Shown here piece after piece: positions 16,388-23,006 of a DNA stretch of 23,006 bases. Source of the DNA: JAHHLP01 sp041609895 (lineage in GTDB: Bacteria; Bacteroidota; Rhodothermia; Rhodothermales; JABDKH01). Below the pieces are notes generated by a model. It was given only the letters and a program-made list of their open reading frames with translations. It was not told the DNA's origin and searched no databases. The stretch lies in the NCBI GenBank assembly GCA_041609895.1, contig JBFIPX010000032.1, positions 1-23,006 on the forward strand. The letters run 5' to 3'. The number at the start of each line of letters is the position of its first letter. Position 1 is the first letter of the stretch. A program made the translations under genes and the position numbers.

Positions 16388-18568
16388 CTACTTGATGATA
16401 ACAAATTTGCCTCGCTGCACCTCGCCTGACTCCATATCCTTCACCGTATACAAGTAAAGACCTGCAGAAATCGCCAAGCTATTGTCCGACAGGATGTCCC
16501 ACGAGTGTTCCCCTCCCGGCTGTTGACGATTCTCGGCGCTGAAGCTGTCGTACCAGCGGATGTCGCCAACGTAGGTCTCGGCATCGTGGTCGATCTCGGC
16601 TACGATTTCGCCCGCAAGCGTGTAAATGCGGATTTCGGATTGTGCAGGTAGGTTGTAGAAGTTCAGTTTTCTCGTTCTGGAAGTTCCACCGTCCCACGCA
16701 GCCTCGATCCGATAGGGATTTGGGTAGACCCCAACGCTGCGGCTGCCGTCGGAGACGGGTGGCGTTCCCGGAAACACACGCGTAGCGTTTGATACGCGCG
16801 AAGACTCGAAAGAAGGAAGGCCTGCGTCGGGATCACCCTGATCAAATGCCGTCACCGAGAATAGATATTGCCACCCACCAAGGAGACTGGGAGCATCGAA
16901 TCGGTACCAGTATTGCGTCGTGTCTCCCGGGAAGACAACTGGCTCGGCTAGCGCTATGTCTCCGAAACCGTTATTGAATCCGGTCCTATTCCCCGGCTTG
17001 TCGTACTGCGCTATTAGAGACGCCTCTTCGAGAATGTTGCCTGCTCGATCGTCTCCGGGATCACTCCGGTAGATCCGGTATCCCTCGAAATCGAAGTCTC
17101 CCGAAACGGGATCGAGTGACCGCTCAGCCGTTTTGTCCCAGTAGACCGAGACCCGGTTTGTCTGTCGATTGTCGGTGCCTTCCGGCTCCTCGAAGACGAT
17201 CTTGACCTTCGGTGAGTTTGGCGGCTCCGGAATCAGGTAACGGTCGAGTCGGCCGTTGGCGTTTACGTCTTCGTTCCCATCGAGCCGGCCGTTGTAGTTG
17301 TTGTCCTCGCCGGCGTACGTGCGGCGAGCCCAATTCAGGTTGTTGGCCAGAAAGATTCGGGATTCCGGCGTGTCGATCGCTTTGCCGGCGTTGCCCTGAA
17401 ACTCTTCCGGTTTGAGAGCGGCCACCATGCCGAAGGTCACCTGGAGGGTATCACCGGGCAGTACGGACGGGAAGGGGCCAATGGGCGTGAGCCCAATCCA
17501 GTTTCCTTGCGAAGTGAGGCCGTCGGTCCTCAATCTGTTCCGCCATGCAGCCAGCTCCGCGAGATATTCGTCCTCTGTTTCAAAGCTGGTCGGGTTCGGA
17601 TAGGGCACCGACAAGCGCTGGTACTTGAGGTCGTCGGTCGAAGGACGGCTGAACTCCGCAGTTCCGCCGCTGAACTGCCACCAGCGATAATTCACTCGTG
17701 GCTCGGAATAACCATCTGCCACATACTCGTCAGCGACATTCGGATGGAAGAACCGTCGCTCACCGGCTGCCGGATCCCGCCACTCGGCGCCGAGGAAGGA
17801 AAACGCGCCGTACGTATTTATCGTCTCTTCCGTGCCGGCTGCGTTGAAGGCGTAGGAGGCTCCCAGGCTGTCGATCCAGCCGAGCCCGTTCTTGTTGAAG
17901 AAAGATCCGCCGGCGTCGAGCGTCGTATTGACGTTGCGCACGACCAGGTCGTGGTACAGACCCACCCAGACGCTGTCCCACGGAGCATCACTTACGTTGA
18001 CGATGTCGAAGTTGAGAATCGCGAAGTACTCGGTGAAGGGGAAGTTCCACGCGAAAGACCGCATTTCGACCACGGCTCCCAGCTGGCCCTGAACGTCGGG
18101 CATCTCGATGAATGTGCCGGGAAGGACGGTTGCTGTGTCGACAAAGGATGTGATATAGTCCTGGTGACTTGTAGCCAGCGCACTGAACGCGTCCTCCGTA
18201 GTAAGACTCGAACGTTCGACAATGGTGGAGGCCTGTGCCAACTCGTAGCCCGTTCCCCCGGGTGTATATCCTGACGAAGCGGTAACGGCGCCAGTTCGGA
18301 CGGTGATCACTCCATCCGATCGGATGGCGCCTATCCAAAGACCTGCCTCGAAGAGATGCTCAACCCCGGAATCAATCGGATACTCGAACGAGGGCGGTCC
18401 CGTGGGATTGTTGCGAATTGCGGACTTGCCGACGAAACCGGCATTCGTGATCGTGATTCCGACGTTTCCGACGTCGATGACGGCCTCTTCGAAGGACTGA
18501 GCGGGCGATTGAAGTGGCAACAGGGCGCAGAGACTGATCGCCAACCAGACCGATCTCCATCTCCTCAT
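16388..18568 (-). CDS. Large secreted protein with Ca-binding-like motif and C-terminal sorting-like domain
   Basis: A 726-aa exported protein. MRRWRSVWLAISLCALLPLQ plus SPAQ forms the signal peptide (cleavage near 24). The long N-terminal half is beta-rich and unassigned (GLWIGAIRSDGVITVRTG; WVGLYHDLVVRNVN). At about 421-443 there is a tandem DxNxNGxxD-type motif (DNNYNGRLDGNEDVNANGRL), like thrombospondin type 3 or dockerin calcium loops. An FN3-like part follows (VSVYWDKT ... FEGYRIYRSDPGDD, about 472-505). The last 120 residues have VYPNPYR, IRIYTLAGEIV and AGLYLYTVKD and end KFVIIK, a T9SS-type sorting or attachment tail. It is the first gene of the envelope cluster, 384 bp from the kinase gene stop, so a promoter should lie in that spacer. 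I chose the ATG at 18568; a TTG at 18685 adds 39 unrelated residues. Confidence 0.82.
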   Translation of the reverse strand: MRRWRSVWLAISLCALLPLQSPAQSFEEAVIDVGNVGITITNAGFVGKSAIRNNPTGPPSFEYPIDSGVEHLFEAGLWIGAIRSDGVITVRTGAVTASSGYTPGGTGYELAQASTIVERSSLTTEDAFSALATSHQDYITSFVDTATVLPGTFIEMPDVQGQLGAVVEMRSFAWNFPFTEYFAILNFDIVNVSDAPWDSVWVGLYHDLVVRNVNTTLDAGGSFFNKNGLGWIDSLGASYAFNAAGTEETINTYGAFSFLGAEWRDPAAGERRFFHPNVADEYVADGYSEPRVNYRWWQFSGGTAEFSRPSTDDLKYQRLSVPYPNPTSFETEDEYLAELAAWRNRLRTDGLTSQGNWIGLTPIGPFPSVLPGDTLQVTFGMVAALKPEEFQGNAGKAIDTPESRIFLANNLNWARRTYAGEDNNYNGRLDGNEDVNANGRLDRYLIPEPPNSPKVKIVFEEPEGTDNRQTNRVSVYWDKTAERSLDPVSGDFDFEGYRIYRSDPGDDRAGNILEEASLIAQYDKPGNRTGFNNGFGDIALAEPVVFPGDTTQYWYRFDAPSLLGGWQYLFSVTAFDQGDPDAGLPSFESSRVSNATRVFPGTPPVSDGSRSVGVYPNPYRIEAAWDGGTSRTRKLNFYNLPAQSEIRIYTLAGEIVAEIDHDAETYVGDIRWYDSFSAENRQQPGGEHSWDILSDNSLAISAGLYLYTVKDMESGEVQRGKFVIIK

Positions 18569-18764
18569 GTGCGCTCTGCGGCCGCTATGTGTTTTCAAGA
18601 TGTGCGTTTGGGGTCGCGCCTCGAGAAAGGCGTGATAGATGCTGTTACGGATAATACAGAGGGCGGCACGGAAGATAAAGTGCAATCCCGGGGAATTGAG
18701 GGGGGAAGGGCCACCGCACCGGCGATGGATTGTCTTCTTCTCGACAGTGACTGCGGAAAGTCAT

Positions 18765-18805
18765 CCCGGACACCCGCCTGCGCGGCGGCGGGCATTGTAC
18801 CGGGA
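18765..18805. repeat. REP-like palindrome A
   Basis: An imperfect GC-rich palindrome: an outer TCCCGGA / ACCGGGA pair and an inner CCCGCC / GGCGGG stem around TGCGCGGC. The form is that of bacterial REP elements (a core of GC pairs around a GCGC-like loop, flanked by imperfect stems). It may also stop or protect transcripts. Confidence 0.55.
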
Positions 18806-18841
18806 GCACTGGAGGCTAAAGACTGTCGGGAGAAGGATGGT

Positions 18842-18869
18842 TTGCCGCTTGCGCGGCAATGACATCGGG
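18842..18869. repeat. REP-like direct repeat, copy B
   Basis: TTGCCGC TTGC GCGGCAA is a perfect 7-bp stem with a 4-nt loop, followed by TGACATCGGG. A second copy begins 41 bp further along. Confidence 0.65.
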
Positions 18870-18882
18870 TTGGGAGGTTGGA

Positions 18883-18911
18883 TTGCCGCTTGCGCAGCAA
18901 TGGCATGGGAG
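18883..18911. repeat. REP-like direct repeat, copy C
   Basis: Same unit as copy B with one change in the stem (GCAGCAA for GCGGCAA) and TGGCATGGG in place of TGACATCGGG. It sits about 42 nt downstream of the kinase stop codon, so it could also form the end of the kinase transcript, though no T-tract is present. Confidence 0.65.
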
Positions 18912-18952
18912 GGTGAGGCGTCGGAGGATTTGAGCGACGTCAGGCCAGGCTC

Positions 18953-21805
18953 CTAGGCCGCTGTTCCAGAGGTGCCGGTCCTATTCGCCTGAGTCTCGGG
19001 CGACTCCTCCTCGTCGTACAATGGTCCGAGAAGCCGCTCAATCTCGCCCAGCAGCGTCGCCTTCACGAACGGCTTCGAAAGGTAGCCGTCGAACCCTGCC
19101 TCCCGAAATCGCTGCTCATCGCCGGGCAGCGCATACGCCGTAACAGCGATGATAGGCGTCTTTTCGTACTCGGGGAGCTTGCGAAGCACGGCCATCACGT
19201 CGAGGCCCGACCACTCCTCGTCACCTATGTTGATGTCGAGCAGCACGATGTCGAAGGTTGCCTCCCAGGTACTGTTGAAGACGGCGTCGGCCGACTCAAC
19301 AATAGTCATCTCGAAGAAGGGTTCAAGGAAGAAGCGAATGAGCTCCCGGGTTTCAAGCGAGTCGTCGAGGACCAGGGCTCTACGGGTAGGCAAGGCGGCC
19401 CTGTCACGCGATCGTTTCGAAGCGGCCGGCCCTCGATCGGCTGCCTTCCGCAGTCCGGCTTTACGGGAAGACGTGTTGACAATCTTGGGGAACCACACCG
19501 TGAACTTGGTGCCTTCGCCCTTCTCGCTTTCTACACTGATACGCCCGCCATGCATCTCAACCATCTGGCGTGTGATCGTTAATCCGAGACCGCTACCCTC
19601 GTGAGAGCGAGCCTCTCCGGTAGATTCCTGCTTGAATTCGTCAAATAGGTAGGGGAGGAACTCCTGACCGATGCCGATTCCTGTATCCTCGACCGTCATG
19701 TAGACTCTGGTGGCATCTTCGTATACCCTGAGTTCTACGTGGCCGCTGGACGTAAACTTGATGGCGTTTCCTACCAGGTTGTCGATGATACGCTGCAGGG
19801 AGCCCTTGTCGATCCGGGCGAGGGAGACCTCTTCGGGGCGCTCGAATCGCAGCTCCAGCCCCTTTGCACTAGCCATCTCATTCAGTAGGCGCGACGCCAG
19901 TTCGACCTCCTCCGAGACGTCTATGTCTTCAAGATTCAGCTTGAGCTCCTTGGCCTGTATCCGCGACAACTCGAGGACCGAGTTCAGCGTCGCGAGAAGT
20001 CGATGGCCGCCTTGCTCAATACGCTCGGCAAAAGCACGAACCCCATCGGGTACCATCTCTGTCAGCGCTTCCGCGTATCCGATCATTATTGTAAGCGGAG
20101 TACGGATCTCGTGACTCATGTTTGCGAGGAACGAGGACTTGAGCCGCGACATCTCTTCGGCTTCGTTCTTGGCCTCGATGAGTGCGTCCTCCTGGCGGTG
20201 CCGTTCGATCGACGTAGAGATGATGTTTGCCACCGACTGCAGGAAGTTGATGTCGTCGTCGGAGAAGTGCCGCCTCACCTGTGCGTGCGCTGCGAGGACA
20301 CCCCATGGTCCGTTCTTACCGTGAATCACGACGCTTGCCCCGCTCACGAGATTGTGTTCGTGCATCAGAGGTGCCCCCTTGAATCTCTGTTCCGTGGCGA
20401 GATCCTTTAGAACGACCGGTCGGTTCACCGAAAGCGTGTATCCGGAGTGTGTGTCGATATCTGCGCTCACCCACGCCTTGCCGATTATGCCCTGCGGCCA
20501 GCCCAAGCCGGCACGAAGCAGCAGGGCGTTCTTCTCGGGAAGCAGCTCGCACACGGAATTATGAGAGACATCAAGCGTGTTCGCTACATGCTGTACAGCT
20601 TCGTCCATGACGTGCTGCAAGCTGGGGCTGGACAATGCCAACTGCCCCAGTTCCGCAACGGCCGTATGCTGCATCGCCCGCATGCGGAGTTCGTTCTCGG
20701 CGGCGAGGCGTTCGGTAATGTCCTGCGCGAGCCCCACGTAGCCCGCGACATCCTGGTCGTCGTCGTAGATGATCGACCCTGAAAAAGAGGTCTTGATGAC
20801 TCGGCCGTCTCTCGTCGTGAAATCGCATTCTTCACCGACGAAAACGTGCTGGCCCTCGAGATGATCTTTGGGGTCGATTGCTGCAAATGGCGAGGCGTGT
20901 ATGATCTTCTGAACGTGCTCTCCTTCAAGTTCTTGACGCTCATAGCCCAGCGTTTGACACGTCGCATCGTTGACCCGGCTGATTATACCCGACCTGTCAG
21001 TCACGACGAGCATATCGAGTATGGAGGCTATGATCTTGTCGGTGTACTCGCGCGACCTTATCAGCGCCTCGCGCGACCCCTTGAGAGATCGCGCCATCCG
21101 GTTGAGCGCGTTGGCAAGGGCCTCTATTTCGTCGCCCGATCGAACACGAAGCGGCTTCTCGAAACGATCCTCAGAAATGGCTTCGGTGGCCGCGGTAACC
21201 TCCATCAGAGGCTCCGTAATACGCTTCGTCAGAATGTAGCAGAGCAGCAGCGCAAGGATGCTCAGTATGGTTCCGACTCCGAAACTGAGATTCCTGGCAA
21301 AAGCGATGTCGCTTTGAAGTCGTGAAAGTGAGTAACCGACCCGGACACCTCCAAGCAGTTCTTCCCCCAAAAGTATGGGCTCCGTCACATCTAGAATGTC
21401 ATCCTCGAACTGAAGGAGCGGCTCGTGAGCGGTGACGCTGCGTAGACTCGTCTTGTCCTTCAGTAGAATCCCGCGAAACTTGTTCTCTGGGGTTCCATCA
21501 GCCAGAATGTGACCGTTACCGTCGTACGCATAGACGTACCGTACCTCGGGTATCGCTCTGACAGCACCAAGGTGATCATCGAGCTGGTCTTGTTTCGTCG
21601 ACAGGATGTCTTCCTTCACCGTTATGCGGACTACCTCCGCGAGAGCACGTGCCTTGTCAGCCTCTCGGTCGGTGATCGTCCGTTCCTGGTACTTAAAGTT
21701 GATCAGCGTGAGAGCGCCGGTGATCGCGAAGAGGAGGGTGCCAATGAAGAGCATGAACTTCCCACGCAGTCCTCCCCAAGTCAACGGCTGCACTTTTGGA
21801 AACAT
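18953..21805 (-). CDS. Membrane hybrid histidine kinase (HAMP-PAS-GAF-HisKA-HATPase-REC)
   Basis: A 950-aa sensor kinase. TM1 is at about 17-37 and TM2 at about 174-193; between them lies a periplasmic Cache-like sensor of about 135 residues. Then come HAMP (about 194-247), PAS (about 255-368, closing with GLAQDITERLAAENELR), GAF (about 385-535) and a short coiled coil. HisKA follows with phospho-acceptor His565 (MSHEIRTP), HATPase_c with N box NLVGNAIKF (676-684), G1 DTGIGIG (707-713) and G2 GSGLGL (737-742), and a C-terminal receiver with Asp814/Asp815, phospho-Asp857, Thr889 and Lys911 in SKPF. All key residues are intact. No separate response regulator or Hpt protein is nearby, so the output is unknown. 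A GGAGAG ribosome site lies 6 nt before the ATG. It faces the envelope cluster in the same direction and might control it, but this is only proximity. Confidence 0.93.
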   Translation of the reverse strand: MFPKVQPLTWGGLRGKFMLFIGTLLFAITGALTLINFKYQERTITDREADKARALAEVVRITVKEDILSTKQDQLDDHLGAVRAIPEVRYVYAYDGNGHILADGTPENKFRGILLKDKTSLRSVTAHEPLLQFEDDILDVTEPILLGEELLGGVRVGYSLSRLQSDIAFARNLSFGVGTILSILALLLCYILTKRITEPLMEVTAATEAISEDRFEKPLRVRSGDEIEALANALNRMARSLKGSREALIRSREYTDKIIASILDMLVVTDRSGIISRVNDATCQTLGYERQELEGEHVQKIIHASPFAAIDPKDHLEGQHVFVGEECDFTTRDGRVIKTSFSGSIIYDDDQDVAGYVGLAQDITERLAAENELRMRAMQHTAVAELGQLALSSPSLQHVMDEAVQHVANTLDVSHNSVCELLPEKNALLLRAGLGWPQGIIGKAWVSADIDTHSGYTLSVNRPVVLKDLATEQRFKGAPLMHEHNLVSGASVVIHGKNGPWGVLAAHAQVRRHFSDDDINFLQSVANIISTSIERHRQEDALIEAKNEAEEMSRLKSSFLANMSHEIRTPLTIMIGYAEALTEMVPDGVRAFAERIEQGGHRLLATLNSVLELSRIQAKELKLNLEDIDVSEEVELASRLLNEMASAKGLELRFERPEEVSLARIDKGSLQRIIDNLVGNAIKFTSSGHVELRVYEDATRVYMTVEDTGIGIGQEFLPYLFDEFKQESTGEARSHEGSGLGLTITRQMVEMHGGRISVESEKGEGTKFTVWFPKIVNTSSRKAGLRKAADRGPAASKRSRDRAALPTRRALVLDDSLETRELIRFFLEPFFEMTIVESADAVFNSTWEATFDIVLLDINIGDEEWSGLDVMAVLRKLPEYEKTPIIAVTAYALPGDEQRFREAGFDGYLSKPFVKATLLGEIERLLGPLYDEEESPETQANRTGTSGTAA

Positions 21806-21811
21806 CTGTGG

Positions 21812-21817
21812 CTCTCC
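21812..21817 (-). promoter_or_regulatory. Ribosome binding site of the histidine kinase
   Basis: GGAGAG on the - strand, 6 nt before the ATG at 21805. It is one of the few clear Shine-Dalgarno sites in this window and supports the chosen kinase start. Confidence 0.65.
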
Positions 21818-21952
21818 GGACGCAGATTCTGATGTGGGAGGCGGGTTTTGGTCGACGGCGAAGGAATAGAACCAACAGCCACGACGAACACCAAAAAAAT
21901 CGACCGCGGCTCATCGTCCTTAAGCTACCGCGTCGCGTATCCGTCCGTCATT

Positions 21953-21979
21953 TTTGCGAAGATCGAGTTAGTATCTTTG
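21953..21979 (+). promoter_or_regulatory. Candidate Bacteroidota-type promoter for the methyltransferase
   Basis: TATCTTTG (21972-21979) matches the -7 element TAnnTTTG used by Bacteroidota housekeeping sigma factors. A TTTG at 21953-21956 could be the -33 element, with 15 nt between, slightly short of the usual spacing. The -7 box ends 27 nt before the ATG at 22007. Confidence 0.5.
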
Positions 21980-22006
21980 CAGATCTCGAATGGATGGGGA
22001 ACGCGT

Positions 22007-22771
22007 ATGATTACGGCTTCGGTGAGATGCGGCTCGTGGGCGCTCGCCTTTTTGTGCGTTTGCAGCGGGTGGATGGGGTGTCATCGCGGCAACGACGCGC
22101 ACAACGCTCACTACCGGGAGCTTGAACCGTCCGACTCGTTAGGTACGGGGCGATTCTACCTGGGGAGGGAGATTGCCCGCATCAGGTCGCACCGGGAGAT
22201 AGCGTCATGGCTGGATCGGCCGGAAAGGGAACTGGCGGAGTTTCCAGAGCGGCTGGTAAAGGCTCTCGAACTGAATCCGTCCGATGTCGTGGCTGACATC
22301 GGCGCCGGTACCGGCTTCTATACATTTCGTATCGCAGATGTGGTCCCTCACGGCCGCGTGCTCGCCGTTGACATTCAGCTCGAGATGTTGGCTGACATTC
22401 GTGCTCGAGCCGAAACTGAAGGATATGACAACGTTGAAGTGATCCAGGGTGATGCCGACGACCCCAATCTCCCCACGGCGTCCGTGGATCTCGTGCTGAT
22501 AGTGGGTTCATACCACGAGTTCTTCTATCCATATGAGATGATGCGCCAAATCGAGGCCGCGCTCGTGCCCGGCGGCCAGGTCGTGCTCGCCGAGTACCGG
22601 GGCGAGGATGAAACACTTCCGCTGCCGTCACTTCATCGGCTGACGGAGGCGCAAGCGCGAAAGGAAATGGAACACGTAGGATTGAGCTGGACGCAGACGC
22701 TGGACATACTGCCGCGGCAACATCTCATGTTCTTCGAGAAGCCGTTTGAGCCGGCCCCAAATCCAGGTTAG
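22007..22771 (+). CDS. Exported class I SAM-dependent methyltransferase
   Basis: A 254-aa protein with a hydrophobic N-terminus (MITASVRCGSWALAFLCVCS, then GWMGC) that looks like a signal peptide; Cys25 could be a lipid anchor, though the lipobox (WMGC) is poor. The rest is a class I (Rossmann) methyltransferase of the UbiE/Methyltransf_11 type: motif I VADIGAGTG (95-103), the acidic end of strand 2 in AVDIQLEML (Asp122), GDADD after strand 3, and motif IV-like DLVLIVGSYHEFF (161-173). The family moves a methyl group from SAM, which is cytoplasmic, so export is puzzling; the N-terminus could instead be a membrane anchor facing the cytoplasm. It is divergent from the kinase with 201 bp between. 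I chose ATG 22007 because it follows a promoter-like box by 27 nt; a TTG at 21848 is open in frame but starts upstream of the promoter. Confidence 0.8.
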   Translation: MITASVRCGSWALAFLCVCSGWMGCHRGNDAHNAHYRELEPSDSLGTGRFYLGREIARIRSHREIASWLDRPERELAEFPERLVKALELNPSDVVADIGAGTGFYTFRIADVVPHGRVLAVDIQLEMLADIRARAETEGYDNVEVIQGDADDPNLPTASVDLVLIVGSYHEFFYPYEMMRQIEAALVPGGQVVLAEYRGEDETLPLPSLHRLTEAQARKEMEHVGLSWTQTLDILPRQHLMFFEKPFEPAPNPG

Positions 22772-22856
22772 ATCGGACCGAGATGGGACTCATTTTCCTT
22801 CTGTCTCGTCACGAAAATTCCTCTCTTTTGTTCGCCTCCTCTTCGCCGATACTGCT

Positions 22857-22866
22857 ACTAATTAGT
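22857..22866. promoter_or_regulatory. Perfect 10-bp palindrome
   Basis: ACTAATTAGT is a perfect AT-rich palindrome in the non-coding stretch after the methyltransferase, about 90 bp before the possible next start. It could be an operator. Apart from it, 22772-22955 shows no gene and no clear terminator. Confidence 0.25.
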
Positions 22867-22955
22867 GATCGCGGCGCGCTGTTCCGTCCCACCAGACGGG
22901 TCCGCCACTTGCAGAACCGCCGAAAACCGACAACCGTCCTTCAAGCCGGACTCCC

Positions 22956-23006
22956 ATGCAGCAGGAAAGAGAACCGATCGCCGGTGCCACAGCGGCTCCG
23001 GACCGA
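22956..23006 (+). CDS. Possible start of a gene cut by the window end
   Basis: An ATG followed by 17 open codons (MQQEREPIAGATAAPDR) runs off the right edge. There is no strong ribosome site (a CCGGA lies a few bases before). The polar, disordered-looking N-terminus gives no clue to function. It may be a chance frame. Confidence 0.3.
   Translation, partial: MQQEREPIAGATAAPDR

Larger units (their letters stand above)
18569..18952. other. Intergenic spacer upstream of the envelope cluster
   Basis: The 384-bp stretch lies between the kinase stop and the first envelope gene, both on the - strand. The half near the kinase (18764-18911) is filled with palindromic repeats. The half near the envelope gene should contain its promoter, but I found no convincing TTTG/TAnnTTTG pair there; a partial TATCTTCC on the - strand is the nearest. 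No believable coding frame is present. Confidence 0.6.

Noticed and set aside
16312..16404. TTG-started extension of the 736-aa protein overlapping the previous gene
   Set aside because: The ATG at 16311 starts a clean signal peptide; the extra 31 residues would disrupt it.
17507..18274. 255-aa open frame on the + strand
   Set aside because: It is wholly antisense to the well-supported 726-aa secreted protein, and has no recognisable domain or ribosome site. Long antisense frames are common in GC-rich DNA.
18569..18685. TTG-started extension of the 726-aa protein
   Set aside because: The ATG at 18568 gives a normal signal peptide; the extension is unrelated sequence.
18595..18906. 103-aa frame on the - strand in the spacer
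   Set aside because: Its sequence is mostly the translation of the REP-like palindromes; no gene-like features.
18842..18911. Two spaced direct repeats as a mini CRISPR array
   Set aside because: Only two copies, unit spacing too short for a CRISPR spacer (about 13 bp between units), no cas gene nearby.
21848..22006. N-terminal extension of the methyltransferase from a TTG, beginning with a GIEPTAT phrase that recalls mistranslated tRNA genes
   Set aside because: I tried to fold the region as a tRNA on the opposite strand, but the T-arm does not pair and no acceptor stem forms. The extension also precedes the likely promoter.
22772..22955. Intrinsic terminator after the methyltransferase
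   Set aside because: The best pairing found (CGAGA / TCTCG with a 20-nt loop) is too weak and lacks a following T-run.

Overview
The window looks like a chromosomal segment from a Gram-negative, GC-rich member of the Rhodothermota/Bacteroidota (Rhodothermales-like). The evidence is a C-terminal sorting domain of the type IX secretion system (T9SS) on secreted proteins (YPNPF/YPNPW motifs), a PorV/PorQ-like outer-membrane protein, a TonB receptor with an N-terminal carboxypeptidase-regulatory-like domain, several lipoproteins, weak Shine-Dalgarno sites, and a Bacteroidota-style TAnnTTTG promoter element. The placement is inferred from gene content; no rRNA or other marker gene is present.

Region 1 (1-4292, + strand) concerns DNA ends. 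It holds the 3' end of an AddA-type helicase-nuclease, then a Mre11/SbcD/YhaO-type phosphoesterase, then a Rad50/SbcC/YhaN-type ATPase with two membrane segments inside its coiled-coil region. The last two genes are 8 nt apart and very probably form one nuclease-ATPase complex.

Region 2 (4293-5563, + strand) holds a small lipoprotein with a short collagen-like GPPGPP tract, a 62-residue unknown protein, and a strong intrinsic terminator.

Region 3 (5615-18568, - strand) is a run of seven cell-envelope genes. In transcription order they are: a 726-aa secreted protein with a Ca-binding-like motif; a 736-aa secreted protein with OB-fold-like and Ig-like domains and a T9SS tail; a 540-aa lipoprotein; a TonB-dependent receptor; a PorV-like barrel; a beta-propeller lipoprotein; and an exported endonuclease/exonuclease/phosphatase-family (EEP) enzyme with a T9SS tail. 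The lipoprotein, receptor and PorV-like genes overlap by 4 and 1 nt. An intrinsic terminator between the second and third genes contains an apparent ATG in its loop; a GTG further on is the better start. The set looks like a surface secretion-and-uptake locus. The OB-fold-like protein plus the EEP nuclease suggest extracellular nucleic acid or phosphoester use, but that is inference.

Region 4 (18569-23006) has a 384-bp intergenic spacer with REP-like palindromes, a large membrane hybrid histidine kinase (- strand), a divergent exported SAM-methyltransferase (+ strand) with a plausible promoter, and perhaps the first codons of another gene at the right edge. No tRNA, rRNA, CRISPR array, insertion sequence or phage gene was seen.
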